NCBI GenBank assembly: GCA_024663395.1
Contig: JANFAH010000042.1
Coordinates: 434,001 to 498,000 of the forward strand
DNA length: 64,000 nt
DNA from: Pisolithus tinctorius
Lineage: Eukaryota; Basidiomycota; Agaricomycetes; Boletales; Pisolithaceae
Direction of reading: 5' to 3'
Shown here: piece after piece, positions 23,636-35,481 of the stretch
Layout of the letters: every line of letters begins with the position of its first letter
Position numbering within the stretch: position 1 is the stretch's first letter
Notes under the pieces: generated by a model
Seen by the model: only the letters and a program-made list of their open reading frames with translations
Told to the model about the DNA's origin: nothing
Database searches by the model: none
Translations under genes and position numbers: made by a program

Positions 23636-25838
23636 ATGGTGTATGCTCTACGATGTAGCGTGCTTATCTCTCTACGTAGGATTGGTGTTCTACGACAACA
23701 TTTCTCATCGACCAGTCGGAGGCTCCCGTCGACCTCACCCGCACCACCGACATCGCGGTGGGAATACATCCGCAAACGCCGGGTGCTGCTCTTGACTGGT
23801 GTCATATCCGGCTCAGCTGCGATTGGTGTGTGGGCAGACGCAAAGTCATGCCCTGACCCGTCATTCGACCTTTCCTTTTGCCCTGCCTCATCACCAGAAA
23901 CGTCGATGTCCATAGCCCAGGCCCAGTCCACGGACCTTATTCCCTTGCTACGCACATACATCGTATACAGTCTCATTTCGATACCCTTCCTTGTGGACCA
24001 TGCCCCACAGATTCTTGACCATCTGCTTCGGGTTCCTTTGGTAGGACGTGCCGTAGAAACCATCGTGCGCGGGACTTTCTTCGCTCAGGTACGTCGTGCA
24101 TATACCGCGCTCGATGCTTTGATAGTGTGTTTATCCACGATTCCATCTTTGTGTGTCCGGTTTGATAGTACGTGGGCGGAGAGACAGTACAAGATATCTT
24201 GCCACTCATTCGACGTTTACGGTACGAAAACAAGGGTATGCTGTTGGGGTACAGCGTAGAGGTCGACGAGAATGTAGCAACGGCAGGCACCGGTCACGGT
24301 ACCCCCAAGGGCCAGCGGTCATACGAAGATGCCTCTAGTTCAGAACAACCCATTTACAAACGTATCGTAGAAGAGATTATCCATAGCATCGATACGGTGG
24401 GCGACTTTGAAGATCGACTTACCAACGAATCAGGGATTGAGGCACGTGGAACGTGGATTGCGGTAAAGCTCGTAGGTAGTCTTCCGGGACGGGGAAACCT
24501 GGATGTAACTGATACACTGTTTTTGGACATCATAGACCGCTCTTCTGCCTCGTGCAGAGTCGCTTCGCAACTTCTCCGTGCACCTCGTTCACACGCGACC
24601 AGAACTACCAGACCCCGTGCCATTTCCTGGAACTCCAAACTCATCAGATCTTGCTATCCTAGATAGGCAATCACGTAGCCACCCGAAGTCTCCCTTGATG
24701 GAGGAAGACGTTCGAGATCTGCAAGAACTGTACGCCAATCTGAGAAGAATCTGTTTGCGTGCGAAGGAACGAAGAATTAAGATTGTGATTGATGCCGAGT
24801 ATACGTTAGTCTGCTTCTCAACAGCCTGAACAACGGAACTAATATGTGCGTCCGCAGCTGGTATCAGCCGGCGATAGATGCCTTTGGTCACGCACTGATG
24901 GAACAGTTCAACAAACTTCCTGAGAATGTCTGGACGAAGTGGTTGTTCTCTGGCTCTAGCTCTCAAAGAGGACCACAGCCCTTAGTTTATATGACTTATC
25001 AAGCCTATCTTCGGAGGTGAGTCACGGAACTTGACAACTAGCAATGGACTGAATGCTTTACTATCGACAGGACGCCAGCTCATCTTGCTCATTCGATTGC
25101 ACTCTCACGTAAGAGGGGATACGCTTTAGGAGTCAAGCTTGTCCGTGGTGCATACCACCCACACGAAATAGCGTCACATATCCGCTCGTTACACACGATG
25201 TCCATATCGACTGACCTAGATCCCCCTGTATACTCTTCTAAGGTAGAGACGGATGCATTCTACAACACTTGTGTTTCGGTAATCGTGCGTGCGATCGCCG
25301 ATGACATCGGGTCTTCACCCGCGCAGCTGCCCCGTCTCGGCGTTGTATTTGGGACACACAATTGGGGATCTTCAGAGTTGGTTCTTCATGAATTAGTCAA
25401 GAACGGATTGGCACGTGAAGAAGGCGGGGTGAATGAGCCGCGGACGGTTGTTATCCCTCGAGAAGTTGCGGAAAGATGCACGTTTGCTCAGCTTTACGGT
25501 AAGCACGGCCTATTTCTAAAGCCCTCCATTCGGTTATTGATCATTGCGGACAGGTATGGCGAATTCGTTGACCAATCATATCGTTGCACGTACCAGGAGC
25601 CCTATACCCTTCGTATTGAAGTACACTCCATACGGGGCGCTCGGCGAGGTAAGCCGACTGAGCGCCTAGAAGTCTTACACGAGTTTTGATGCATCCCCAT
25701 CATTAAAAGGTCATGCCTTACCTCTCCCGGCGCGCAATTGAGAATAAGTCTGTTCTGGGAAATGGTGGAGCTACGCGTGAAAGGAAAGAAGCTGCATTAG
25801 TGATTTGGAAGAAGCTTTTTGGTAGCATGGGGCTGTGA
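23636..25838 (+). CDS. PUT1-like: Mitochondrial proline dehydrogenase (intact copy)
   Basis: Oxidises L-proline to pyrroline-5-carboxylate with FAD at the mitochondrial inner membrane, the first step of proline use. Seven exons (23636-24088, 24169-24471, 24536-24804, 24858-25016, 25071-25498, 25554-25648, 25710-25838) join to 611 codons with all phases matching. The N-terminus is rich in Arg, Ser and Leu with few acids, as in a mitochondrial presequence. Family motifs are all present: DAEYTWYQPAID, YQAYLRR, GVKLVRGAYHPHE, VVFGTHNWGS, QLYGMA, KYTPYGAL and the substrate-binding VMPYLSRRAIEN. The ATG is conserved in unit 3. It is the only working copy in the window; the copies in units 1 and 3 are dead. 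Confidence 0.93.
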
Positions 25839-26514
25839 GCTTCTTTAGTGAACCATTTAGACACTTTATAAGGCAATATTCCCGTCGTGGAGTGCTCTGA
25901 CGCTGCGGGCTATTTTCTTGATTGGACTATCGGCCGAGCTCATGAATCGGTAGGCTGTCTTGACTGCAGCTGTGCTTAGTTTCTGTAGCTGGCTCCCCTT
26001 AGCACCGCGGTGCCATTTGCCCGTATTCAAGAATCGACCTTTGTTGCCGCGTAAGCTCCGTCTCACCTGCCTTCTTATGTAACCCTTACCATTCCGCCCT
26101 CACTGTACTTGGCCTTGTTGGAATCATTCAGACAATCATGCTGAGCTAGTTACTTGTTAGCACGGGCGGTTCGAAAGTCGAAGGGTGCCTCGGCACCGCT
26201 GGCAGGGACTCCGATCACTGCTTTCCTTCTCCGACTAGGACTCTAGATATGAGGGAAATGGTTCGTTGCCATGTTGTAGAAACTCCCAGCATACATGTGA
26301 ATTCATTAGATTTTAAATCAGGTTTAATTTTAATTTTAATATTTTTCTTGGCTCTGCGCTGTATTGCTGACCAGCGTTAATGCGCCCGTCTCTCAGTGGC
26401 GCAATCATGTCTTGTCCAACTTCAAAGAGGGGACTCAGGCCCCTGCCCACCTGGTTGTTAGTCAGGGCTTGCACGCGGAACGTGGACGGCACGCTTCGAA
26501 TGACAGGGCATAAC

Positions 26515-26775
26515 ATGTTTGGGAGAATAGCAGCCAACACTCTGGCTTATGTATATGCCCGTTATATTACACTCATAGTCTCTGTGCTTTTATGAAAACA
26601 GGGCATAATTACATGTGAGCATTAGAAGCCAGCACTCCAGCTTATATGGCTGTCATAGTACACTCATATCCTTTGTGTGTTTTATGCTTTTGGAAAACAG
26701 GGAGTAGTTACTAACGCGTTTGGGAGAACAGGAACCAACACCCCGGATTATATGACTGTCATATCACAAGGCTTA
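26515..26775 (+). repeat. Imperfect tandem repeat, about 100-bp period
   Basis: Three diverged units contain AGCCAACACTCTGGCTTAT, then a CACTCATAG-type block, then GAAAACAGGG. A shorter version of the same repeat is at about 54525-54700 in unit 3. It lies in the AT-rich region downstream of PRODH and has no evident coding role. Confidence 0.6.
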
Positions 26776-26984
26776 TACTTATTTTGTATTGTGTTCATTT
26801 GCATTAACGGCTTATTGTCTGCTCCTGCAGCGCGCGCACGTACGAAATGTACACCATGACATGGGGCCATACTTACTTTTCCCCGGCGGGTCACGACAGT
26901 CGCTAAATTGAATGTTACTTGGTTCGGCATCAGAGGGACAGGGAATGACGGAATCATGGTCATGACTAGTCAGTGACATGATGG

Positions 26985-26990
26985 GAGACC
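26985..26990 (+). repeat. Left target-site duplication (GAGACC)
   Basis: GAGACC directly precedes the transposon end TATAGCGTTAC and is repeated exactly at 35476-35481. The homologous empty site in unit 3 (54839-54844) has GAGACC only once. Confidence 0.88.
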
Positions 26991-27175
26991 TATAGCGTTA
27001 CATTTGCACAAATATTAAGTGCGGGAAATGTACACAAAATAGCGCGGGACAAACTTACAGTAGTGCGGGAAAACTTGCAGTAGGCGGGAAATGTACTTCC
27101 AGTAGTGCGGGACAGTCTACACATGATTATGTAATGATTATGTAATAAAAAAAAGTGCGCCATGAAAATCTTCAT
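26991..27175 (+). repeat. Left terminal inverted repeat
   Basis: The first 80 bp match the right end almost perfectly (TATAGCGTTACATTTGCACA, then CGCGGGACAAACTTACAGTA). Further in, the match is interrupted by indels but returns at TTATGTAATGATTATGTAAT and GCGCCATGAAAAT. A second subterminal copy of TTATGTAAT...GCGCCGTGAAAATTTT lies at about 27340-27378. Confidence 0.88.
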
Positions 27176-27427
27176 AGTGCTGTATGCACAGACACCTCCC
27201 CTCCATGATAATATGTAATACCAAACGGTGTGAGGCCAATTGCTTGAAGCAAAAAAAAAAATACTACGATATGATAAGTACAAGCAAAGAGTTAGGTACA
27301 GTACAATGTAAGATACTGTAGCATTAAGCCGCACGTGCTTATGTAATACGTTGGTGCGCCGTGAAAATTTTCGCGCTTGCGAGCTCGCTTCCTCCCAACT
27401 AATCACACATCACAAATCTCTGCCATA

Positions 27428-29186
27428 ATGCCAAAAGCGACCAATAATGATAAGATGGAGGACTGTAAGCAATCTATTAGTCTGTTACTATTACTGACAT
27501 ATTATACAGTCTTTGCTTGTTTGTCTGCAGACACTGCATTCATGTCTGCTCTCCAGGCAAACACAGTTTCAGTGCAGCAAGATCAGTGTATTGCTTGTGC
27601 TGCAGAGCAGGCACAGTTTACCACTACAGCTTTGACTGTAAGTATTCATTGCACTTGTGTCCATCGTGATCTCTGCACACTCAGGATTAGCTGGAAGACT
27701 TTTGGCGCCTGTTTGCTCGTCATACAGACAAGGCACCACTGCAACTGTCTGGTGCTGTGCATGCATATCAGAAGTGGAAGAAAGAGCACCGTAATGCAGA
27801 GCGTAGTGCAAAGCGGACATTGGTGAGTGCTACTTTCAATCCATGTGATTGCAATTTTCTAAGACGAGTTACCAGGCCAATGATCTTGGTCTTAAGGATC
27901 ATGCCTTGCCCTATGCCAAGTTGGCTGACATCATCCCTGACCTTGCCATCATCTACCATGACTGTGACGAGGCTAGGCAGCACAAAAGGGGAACCATTCT
28001 TGTTGATGCTGGAAATGAGGACCTCATTGCTGGTGCCACTTCACCCACCCTTGTTGTCCCACTTGAAGGTGAGGACTGGTATGTGGTCACTCCTGAAAAG
28101 AGTGCCATATTTGTCAACACAGAAGGTGGGTCCTTTATGATATATTTGATTAATGTCTGGCTCATTGTGCATGTACTAGGGGAAATTGAGCTTGTTGTCA
28201 TTCGTGGTTGCTGTGGGACTCGTCCTGACATATTGGAGTATGTCAATGGTGTTATATCTGAAGCAGTCAATGATCGTAAGGGTGTCCGTGTAAGTGGTGC
28301 ATGACAATGCCTTTGATACTGACCAACTCACCCTGTCCAAGCCTTCCCATGGGGGTGAACTTATCCAGTATGGTTGGAATGCTGGTGCTCGCCATGTTCA
28401 AGTCTTTGGCCTTGTCAGGAATTTGACAAAAAAGAATCTTACTAATGATGAACGTCAGCAGAAGGATGGGGCCATCTTGGGTATCCTGGCTCTCACCTGG
28501 AATTTGCTGACTACAACATTGCCAGAGGAAGTTGTAGCACCAACTAAGGCAGCCATTGCAGATGCTGGCCTGCCATTGATGGCATCGAAGGATGATGTCA
28601 ATGGTAAGTGCATTCTCCTCATAAGATATAAAGCTAACTATGGCACACTTAGAACATGGTTATTACCTGGATCTCCCATGTGGTCGTCTGCACTTCCAAG
28701 ATGCTGACCGATCGCCAGCTGAGGCTTACATGTCACAAAATTACACCTCGTATGTGATCCTTGCATTCATCTCCAACCTTTAATCCCATCATCTGAACTT
28801 GTTGGCTAGTCCAATTCACCAAGACCATCTGTATGCTCCTTATGCATTCAACTGGGTCACCGAACACCAGGTCTATGATCGCAGGCTGGCAAAGATTACT
28901 CACAGGAATGGCCACTCTTCTGGGGGCAATTATGTGGATGTTTCCCTTCGTGTTGTCATTCACTGTGCAGCTGATACTGCTATGGTCTATATTCATGCCA
29001 TTCTTAGTATCTGAATGTGCTAACTTACATGTCCAGTGTCTGCGGCCTGCATTCAAGCATGGAACAACTCTGGCAAGGCCAGGCACTTGGCGTCAGGGGA
29101 CTGCCATCAATTTCTCTACTCACATCAAGGATGCTTATGATGCTGCTGTCAAGGCAGGGGGCATAGAGTTAATGCATAATACTTAG
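27428..29186 (+). CDS. Transposon gene A, unknown 443-aa protein
   Basis: Nine exons join in frame: 27428-27464, 27531-27637, 27691-27822, 27864-28125, 28180-28289, 28342-28603, 28653-28749, 28810-28984 and 29037-29186. They give 443 codons and stop. Most introns have GTAAG/GTGAG donors. The protein has no signal peptide or membrane segment. Notable stretches are YHDCDEARQHKRG, VIRGCCGTRPDILEYVNG, GRLHFQDADRSPAEAY and a C-terminal RPGTWRQGTAINFS. I recognise no domain. Being the first gene inside the left terminal repeat, it may serve transposition or be cargo. The exon 8/9 boundary is the least certain. Confidence 0.7.
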
Positions 29187-29770
29187 TTGGTGATTTTTCC
29201 CTGTTCCTTTTCATGTTTTTCCACCCCCCAACTATTGGGTAATGGGGTATGCCCCTAAATGGTTGAGGCACTTGCATCATTTGGAAGTTCCAGGCTGCAG
29301 TGAATATTCTATTTCATGCACAGCATCCTGCAAGCTTTGTATTAGTAAATCACATGGTACCACTGACTCGTTGTGGATGAATTCCATAGCTGAGCATGTA
29401 CCCAAGCTTTTCAATCCTACTAGTCATTCTGTCTACCATTACAGGTATCATAAAACAAATAGTTGTGAAGGATGCAAGTGATAGGGAATGATTGTGCAGA
29501 GGCAGACAGTGAGGAATGGTAATTGTAGTTACCAGCATGTCCATTGCCCACATTGCCCAGGGTATACATGTCTGGGGAATGTTGATTCCCATGCTGGACT
29601 CTCTCTACACCCCCAACCAGAGTGCAACCTATTCAAGGGATAGCAGACTTAACATCCACCATCATTCCCAATTTTAATCTTTCAGGTACCAATCTCACTC
29701 TAGTCATCCTGAGTACCACTGGAATTTACTTTCTAAGTATCCTCTTCCTTTCATCTACCAAAAATGAGTA
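29187..29770. other. Intergenic, between convergent genes A and BTB
   Basis: Shared 3' region of two convergent genes. A 79-codon ORF at 29242 has no exon-like context. Nothing else is visible. Confidence 0.4.
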
Positions 29771-30745
29771 TTACAGTGCATCAAAATAGGCCTGTACAGC
29801 AGTGATAGCCCCATGAATGATATTCTCTTCCACCTCAAGCCCACCACTTTCTACCACCTGATTGATGAAGCTCCCTTTACACTCCACATTAAGGCCATCA
29901 GGATTCGCCTGTTGGGTGACATAATCCACTAATGAGCTGAGGGCTAGTGGACTGTATGGGTGCAGTAGCTGACGAGCAACCTTCTGCCACCAGAAACGTG
30001 CCCAGACATCCTTGCAGCGTGCATGTTGAGAAGAGTTACATGCTGGAGATGGAGGAAGGGATAGACCAGGTGGGACAGCTGCTACTGTGCGATGTTCCAT
30101 CTCCATGACTTCACGAGCTCTTGCAATAATGGAATAAACCCTAACACCTAAGACAAGTGCATTGTCCTCATCTATGGCAGATAGAGATGCAAGAGTCAAG
30201 GAACGAACAGCAGGGGCAACCCACTGTGGAATGGTATACTTTCGTGCCAGTTCCAGCTTCTGGACTGCTGACAAATTGAGCTGGTCAAGATGTGCGATTG
30301 CCCATGTGATACTATTGTTGATCTGCCAGAGCCGAGAAACCTTCAAGATTGCCACAAGAGAAGGCAAGTTCTGCTCATGGGGGACAGAACCACTGCTATG
30401 GTATGCTGGAATTAATGCTGTAGCATGTCAGACAAGTGGTTACTTACACATGGTATAGCCACGATACAAAGTGTCCGAATTCATCACCAGATATACCTGG
30501 CAAACCAATTGGGTGATCTTCATCTGCACCATCATTTTCTATTCCAGAAGGAAGAGTAAAGATATCCTCCAGGGTAGGTGAATGAACAAAGAGAACTCCT
30601 TTGTGGAGACGAAAAAGTGTCTCATCTGCCTGTGATCAGTCAGATCAGCAGGAGTGATGATGATCGGCATAACCACACAGCTCACCTGGAACACAATATT
30701 CCCATCACAAAACCAATACATTGGGTGCTTTTGTATGGATGCCAT
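29771..30745 (-). CDS. BTB/POZ-domain protein inside the transposon
   Basis: Three exons on the minus strand (30745-30686, 30629-30448, 30395-29771) join to 288 codons. The N-terminal half reads as a fungal BTB fold: HPMYWFCDGNIVFQ, then ADETLFRLHKGVLFVHSPT, then GDEFGHFVSWLYH. The C-terminal half (LKVSRLWQINNSITWAIAHL, KLELARKYTIPQW, KDVWARFWW) is the extension usual for mushroom BTB proteins. BTB domains mediate dimerisation and Cullin-3 binding. Genes of this kind are very numerous in Agaricomycetes, so this may be a captured host gene. No mutation is visible. Confidence 0.82.
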
Positions 30746-30927
30746 CACATGTAGCAGGATGATAGGGTTGCTAGTGAGTCTACAAAGGTTGGATGCAATC
30801 TCTAGCTTGCCCAAGACGACTTTGTTGATTACCTAATCAATCATCATAGCCATCGTACATCGCTCAGTCACCATACTGCTGAACACCAGGTGCCAGTCAG
30901 ACAATACTTCTGCAACCCAATCTCACA

Positions 30928-32856
30928 ATGGTCCTTCCAAACCTACCTACAGCACTTTCTGGTGAATGGCCTGCTCAAGTACTCCAGGCTGTTGATGCCC
31001 TAGCACAGGTCTATGATCGAGCAGTCGAAGCTTTGCTAGCTCAAAGTGATGTACCTCGCCTCCAATTTCACTATGGAAGCATTAACCATGAAGCTATTCC
31101 CATCCTGCATGCATTGGAGACCATGGCAAATCATGGGGATGTTCCATTAGAATGGGTTTTGGAGTGTGCAGCATGTTTCGGCATCTTACTTTGTCAGCTG
31201 GAAAATGCACAACAAAGTGCAACAGGACAGTGGGTACTATGCAATTATATGTCATGCACTGAAGCACAATGTCCCACAGTGATACCCTCCCAGTTGGATA
31301 TATCAGGCCAGTGGAGGTTGTGCATAATCAGAAAGCAGGTTGCCCTCGCAAACAGCCCAACATCCAAGTTCTGCGAGCTGCTATGGCTTCAGGTCACAAC
31401 ATCTCGGTATCCAAACTCTCCCGTGTCCTTGGAATTCATCGCAACACATTACGCTATTACTTGAAGAAGTTTCAAGTTGACTACCAGCATACACCTATCT
31501 CTGATGCCGAACTTGACCTTCTTATCCAGCATTTCCATGCCTCATGTCCTCAGTCTGGTTTACGGTACCTTACTGGCTCATTGCGCAGGCATGGGTTACG
31601 GATACAGAGAAGGCGCATTTCAGCATCTCTTCGTCGTGTCGATCCCTTAGGCCGTGTTCTCAGGTTGCGAAAAGCAACTCGCCGTCGCAAATACCATGTA
31701 ACTCGCCCCAATGCTCTATGGCACATGGATGGCCACCACAAGCTTGTTCACTGGGGAATTGTTATCCATGGTATTGTTGATGGGTATTGTCGTACAGTGA
31801 GTGAAAGCAAATCACCCACATACTCATACTTTAACCCATTTTTCACCAACAAGGTTGTTGGACTAGAGGCCCACACTGACAACCGATCATCCACTGTCAT
31901 GGAAACATTTTTACATGCAGTTGAACAGTATGGGCTACCTTCACGTGTACGTGGGGATCGAGGGGGGGAAAATAAAGAGGTGTCAGTATTCATGATTATG
32001 ACAAGGGGATTGAATCGGGGGAGCTTCATGTGGGGAACGTGAGTATTTGCAGTCTATATCATTTTTTCTGCTATGCAAATTGGATTGCAGGTCAAAGCAG
32101 AATACACGCATTGAACGCATCTGGCGTGAGGTCGGTGCTCGCTTTGCACGTCCTTGGCGTGCCTTTTTCTACCGCCTCGAATATCGCCACCATCTTGATC
32201 GCTTTAACCACCACCATCTGTGGCTTCTACACCAGCTCTTCCTTCAAGAAATCAAGGCTGATTGTATGTCATTTTGTGAGGAGTGGAATTCACACCCAAT
32301 ATCAGGTGAAGGTCATGATCAGAGCCCTCGGGTAAGTGTGCACCTGATTTCTGGCCAGTGTCTGTGGATTGAAATAAATGCTGGAAGGACATGCGTCTCC
32401 TGGGACAGTTGGAACATGGAGTGTGTCTGGAGAATGGTGTATCTCTCAACCCAGATGTTGTCTCCCATTACTATGGCCTACAGCACCCAGCCAACCAGCC
32501 CACCTCAGGTGATGGTAGTGATGATGATGGATGGGAAGATCATGGATCACAGTGACATGACTGCTGACCATTCTGACCTTCCATCCATGATTGCAGATGA
32601 CCAGGCATCTGAATTTGCACATGATGGTGCTGCAGTTCCAGTAGAAGTTGACCCTTTCCCCTCCTCCAATTGGCAAGAAGTCTTCTGGCAGGCTTTGCAG
32701 CATGTGCATGAAACTGGCCATGTTCCCCATGGATATGGCATGCAGCAGGAGGAATGGGGTGAGGAAGGCTACCCTGAGTTAGAGGCAATTCCATCAGGGC
32801 GACATGGACAGAAGGAAATCATAGTGGAACTTCCAGATTTCATCTGGCAGCCATGA
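30928..32856 (+). CDS. DDE integrase-like transposase
   Basis: Six exons (30928-31229, 31280-31796, 31854-32038, 32091-32331, 32388-32508, 32597-32856) join to 541 codons. The order is: an N-terminal region of unknown role; a helix-turn-helix (VSKLSRVLGIHRNTLRYYL); an arginine-rich linker; and an RNase H-fold integrase core. The core keeps the acidic triad: D in WHMDGHH, D in RGDRGGENKE and E in TRIERIWREVG. An acidic tail follows, ending ELPDFIWQP. Integrase-core proteins of this type are common in mushroom genomes. It is the best candidate for the enzyme moving the element. The last intron could use other sites. Confidence 0.82.
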
Positions 32857-33128
32857 GCTATTAGATGGTGCCAGGCCCTGGAAGTACTCATTCATATCCT
32901 GGAAACTGCCAACTAGATTCCCCTATAGTAAGCATAGCTACTGGACTGCTGTGTTGATTTGTGTTATGGTAGACGATTACATGATTGAGTTCGGCTGTGG
33001 AAGTTTGATGTCGCTGTCAGCTCTGGCAGGCAAGCTACCATTCCTTCCTTTTCTTTTTCACTTTTCACTACACTTTCTGAAGACCAACTCCTTCACCTTC
33101 ATTCATATTTAATCTCTCTACCCTCACC
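32857..33128. other. Short intergenic spacer, likely promoter of gene D
   Basis: Separates two genes in the same direction. A pyrimidine-rich tract (CTTCCTTTTCTTTTTCAC) lies about 80 bp before the next ATG, as is usual for fungal promoters. Confidence 0.35.
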
Positions 33129-34647
33129 ATGGGAAAAAAGCGAAGCTTCAGAAGGCTTTTATCATCTGATGATGATCTACCTCCCAAGCCATCTACAAGC
33201 CAGCCATCCTACCTCGCCGACTCTGTGCTACAAAAAATGCTGTCCTCCACTGCAAATTTTCCTGCCACCAGGGCCTCAAGTTCTTGTTCTCAGGCTTCAA
33301 ACCTCTCCACATCACTCATGCCCTTGTACAAGCAGGCAGATTTGGAGTCAAACCGAGGACTGAAGGGAAAATCATGAGTTGTCAGTGAGCGAGCAATGCA
33401 AAATGACCCCACAGGCGAAAAGGTAAGTTCTTCCTGCAGTGCCATGGACTGACTACATCATGCTTCTCATTTGTAGCAGGACAGACACAGGAAGCCGAGG
33501 AGTCTCTCATTTTCAGTACCTCGCATCGTCTTCCTACCCTATGGGACAGTGGAGGTATGTGCTGCCTGTTGCATGTCCCCTGTTGTTTTACCACCAATCC
33601 ATACACAGCCTGAAGACAATGACAGTATGGACGATGCTGGACCTTCACTTGCACATCTCTTTCCTGTCATTCGCTGCTCCAAGGCTCCTTCAACTGCTGA
33701 GTTCAGTAGGCTGGAGGCATTGGGTCTTGCTCGTGCAAACTTTCGCGAATACTTTCATTTTCATCGTGACTGGGACTTTCCACAGCTGGATGAGGAGCTG
33801 CACTCGTTATTCCCCCAGCTCTTTGCATACCTTGATTCACAGCCAAAGGTAAGTCAGTTCATTGCCCAGGCTTACGATACTAATGTCATGCAAGGCCATC
33901 AACCACAGGTATGATAGCAGCAAACAGGATCCCTGCTACAAATATCTGCCACCCTACCATCTCTGTGTCAAGAGTCGTAGTGAAGTAGCCATTGCAAGTG
34001 GTGCTGACTTCCCTACTGGGGAGATCATATACGAGAAGGTGAAGGCTGGAAAGCGACCATCACATGATGACAGTGAAATCCTTTTCAGTTAGTCTGTTAT
34101 TTACAAACTCAACTGTACAATGGGTAACTAATGTACCCTATACTAGTAACCCACAACAGGATCCCCAACTCGGTTCTGGAGCAGTGGAAATATCCCATGA
34201 TCAAGGCTACTGGAAAGCGAAAGGCTGCATACCTGTCAGATTCTGATACTAATCAGAAGTTCGCATCAAGACTGGCTGGGTCAGATGACGAGTTTGATGC
34301 ACCTGTGTCACCATCAAAACATCGTCCTAAACGCCTGCGAGTTATGCGATTTACTGGTAAGTGCTCGTCAGCCCATCCTGCAATGTGAGCTGAAACCAGC
34401 ACAATTCAGATAGTTCAGACGACATGCTGACCACACACCAGCCATGACCCCCATCACGATTGACCTTAGTGGCCCTGACACAGAAATGGGGGAATCTGCA
34501 GGTACTTCTGCACCAGCTGAGTTGCCCCCACCGACAGCTCCATCCACCCCAGTCATGTCTCCTGCTCGTGCACTGCAGAATAATTCCTTTGTGATAGATG
34601 ACACCATCACCGATCCTTGGAAGGTGAATCGTACATTCCATTTTTAA
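33129..34647 (+). CDS. Transposon gene D, unknown 374-aa protein
   Basis: Seven exons (33129-33325, 33386-33422, 33480-33554, 33609-33848, 33928-34087, 34147-34356, 34442-34647) join to 374 codons. The N-terminus is Ser-rich. Then come VPRIVFLPYGTVE, EFSRLEALGLARANF, DWDFPQLDEELHSLFPQLF, PYHLCVKSRSE and a basic segment SPSKHRPKRLRVMRF that could be a nuclear signal. The tail is Pro/Ser/Thr-rich. I recall related uncharacterised proteins in mushrooms but no function. Without the first intron, an in-frame TGA at 33375 would interrupt it, so that intron is decisive. Confidence 0.62.
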
Positions 34648-34983
34648 CCATGAACACTCCCAATGCTAGTGAGTAGAATAAACCACTGATCCATCATTAA
34701 ATCACCCTGCCCTGTCATATATGGCCCTTCTCCACATACCATTTCTCACTGATACTACCATTTAATACACTCCTTTCATGTAGATGACATCCTACTAATT
34801 ATAACTACAAAAACACAGTACTAGATACTACAATTTAATATGTTCTTTTCTTGTAAAAGTTGTGTGAAACTTTGTGGCATGGGTGGTGCAAAAACAATCA
34901 TGGTGTCGTCAGATTGTGTTGACAAAAATTTGCCACTGATCCAAAATGTGGTCATATTTACTTGAGAAAGATACATATTACAT

Positions 34984-35090
34984 GCCCATATAGTCTAGTG
35001 GTAAACATGTGTGACCCCTGTTGCGATACTGTGCAGGACTTGCCACCATGTCATCATGAAGTCTGTAGTTCAATTCCAGGTAGTGACAAT
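34984..35090 (+). ncRNA. tRNA-like (SINE-like) Pol III sequence
   Basis: ATATAGTCTAGTGGTAA resembles a tRNA A-box, and TAGTTCAATTCCAGG about 75 bp later resembles a B-box. The spacing is long for a tRNA and the T-stem pairs poorly. It is more likely a tRNA-derived SINE remnant inside the transposon than a working tRNA. Confidence 0.3.
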
Positions 35091-35270
35091 AATTTGCCAC
35101 ACTGTAAATACTCCATATATTCATACTATAGCATGGCCTTACATTGTTCTGTACTGAACTTCTACCTTTTTGGGGCCTCACACTCATCATACCATAGTAG
35201 TATTGCTGTAATCAGTTGGCCTTCATGGGGGGCAGGTGTCCATGCAAGCATGCCAGCTCGCATGCATGAA

Positions 35271-35475
35271 ATTTTTCACGGCGCGTCAACATATTACATA
35301 AGCTAATACCACTTTGAAAATTTTCACGGCGCACAAATGTATTACATAATCATTACATAAGCGTGTGCAGATTGTTTCCCACACAAACTCATTATTTCCT
35401 GCACTACTGTAAGTTTGTCCCGCGCTATTTTATGTCATTTCCCGCACTTAATATTTGTGCAAATGTAACGCTATA
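35271..35475 (-). repeat. Right terminal inverted repeat
   Basis: The reverse complement of this end begins TATAGCGTTACATTTGCACA and matches the left end. It carries two subterminal copies of a TTATGTAAT...GCGCCGTGAAAA motif (35280-35300, 35315-35360) that also occurs twice at the left. These are candidate transposase-binding sites. Confidence 0.85.
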
Positions 35476-35481
35476 GAGACC
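35476..35481 (+). repeat. Right target-site duplication (GAGACC)
   Basis: Exact repeat of 26985-26990. It is followed by TGCC, as in the empty site of unit 3. Confidence 0.88.

Larger units (their letters stand above)
26991..35475. mobile_element. 8.5-kb TIR transposon with integrase-like transposase and three other genes
   Basis: The element is bounded by inverted repeats starting TATAGCGTTACATTTGCACA and flanked by a perfect 6-bp duplication. It holds four multi-exon genes, three on + and one on -, whose exons I can all join without a stop or frameshift. Its DNA is CpG-poor compared with the host flanks. The DDE gene inside (30928-32856) is the likely transposase. The 6-bp duplication is in the range known for integrase-type Ginger elements, but the ends are not TGT...ACA, so a family name is not justified. 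Intact genes and an empty paralogous site mean that it inserted after the triplication. Confidence 0.88.

Noticed and set aside
33375..33377. Premature stop in transposon gene D
   Set aside because: An intron at 33326-33385 with GT...AG borders and matching phase removes it and restores a continuous frame, so I do not treat it as a mutation.
26991..35475. KDZ (Kyakuja-Dileera-Zisupton) transposon
   Set aside because: KDZ elements are common in mushrooms and give 8-bp duplications. Here the exact duplication is 6 bp, and the transposase candidate is an integrase-type DDE protein without KDZ motifs.
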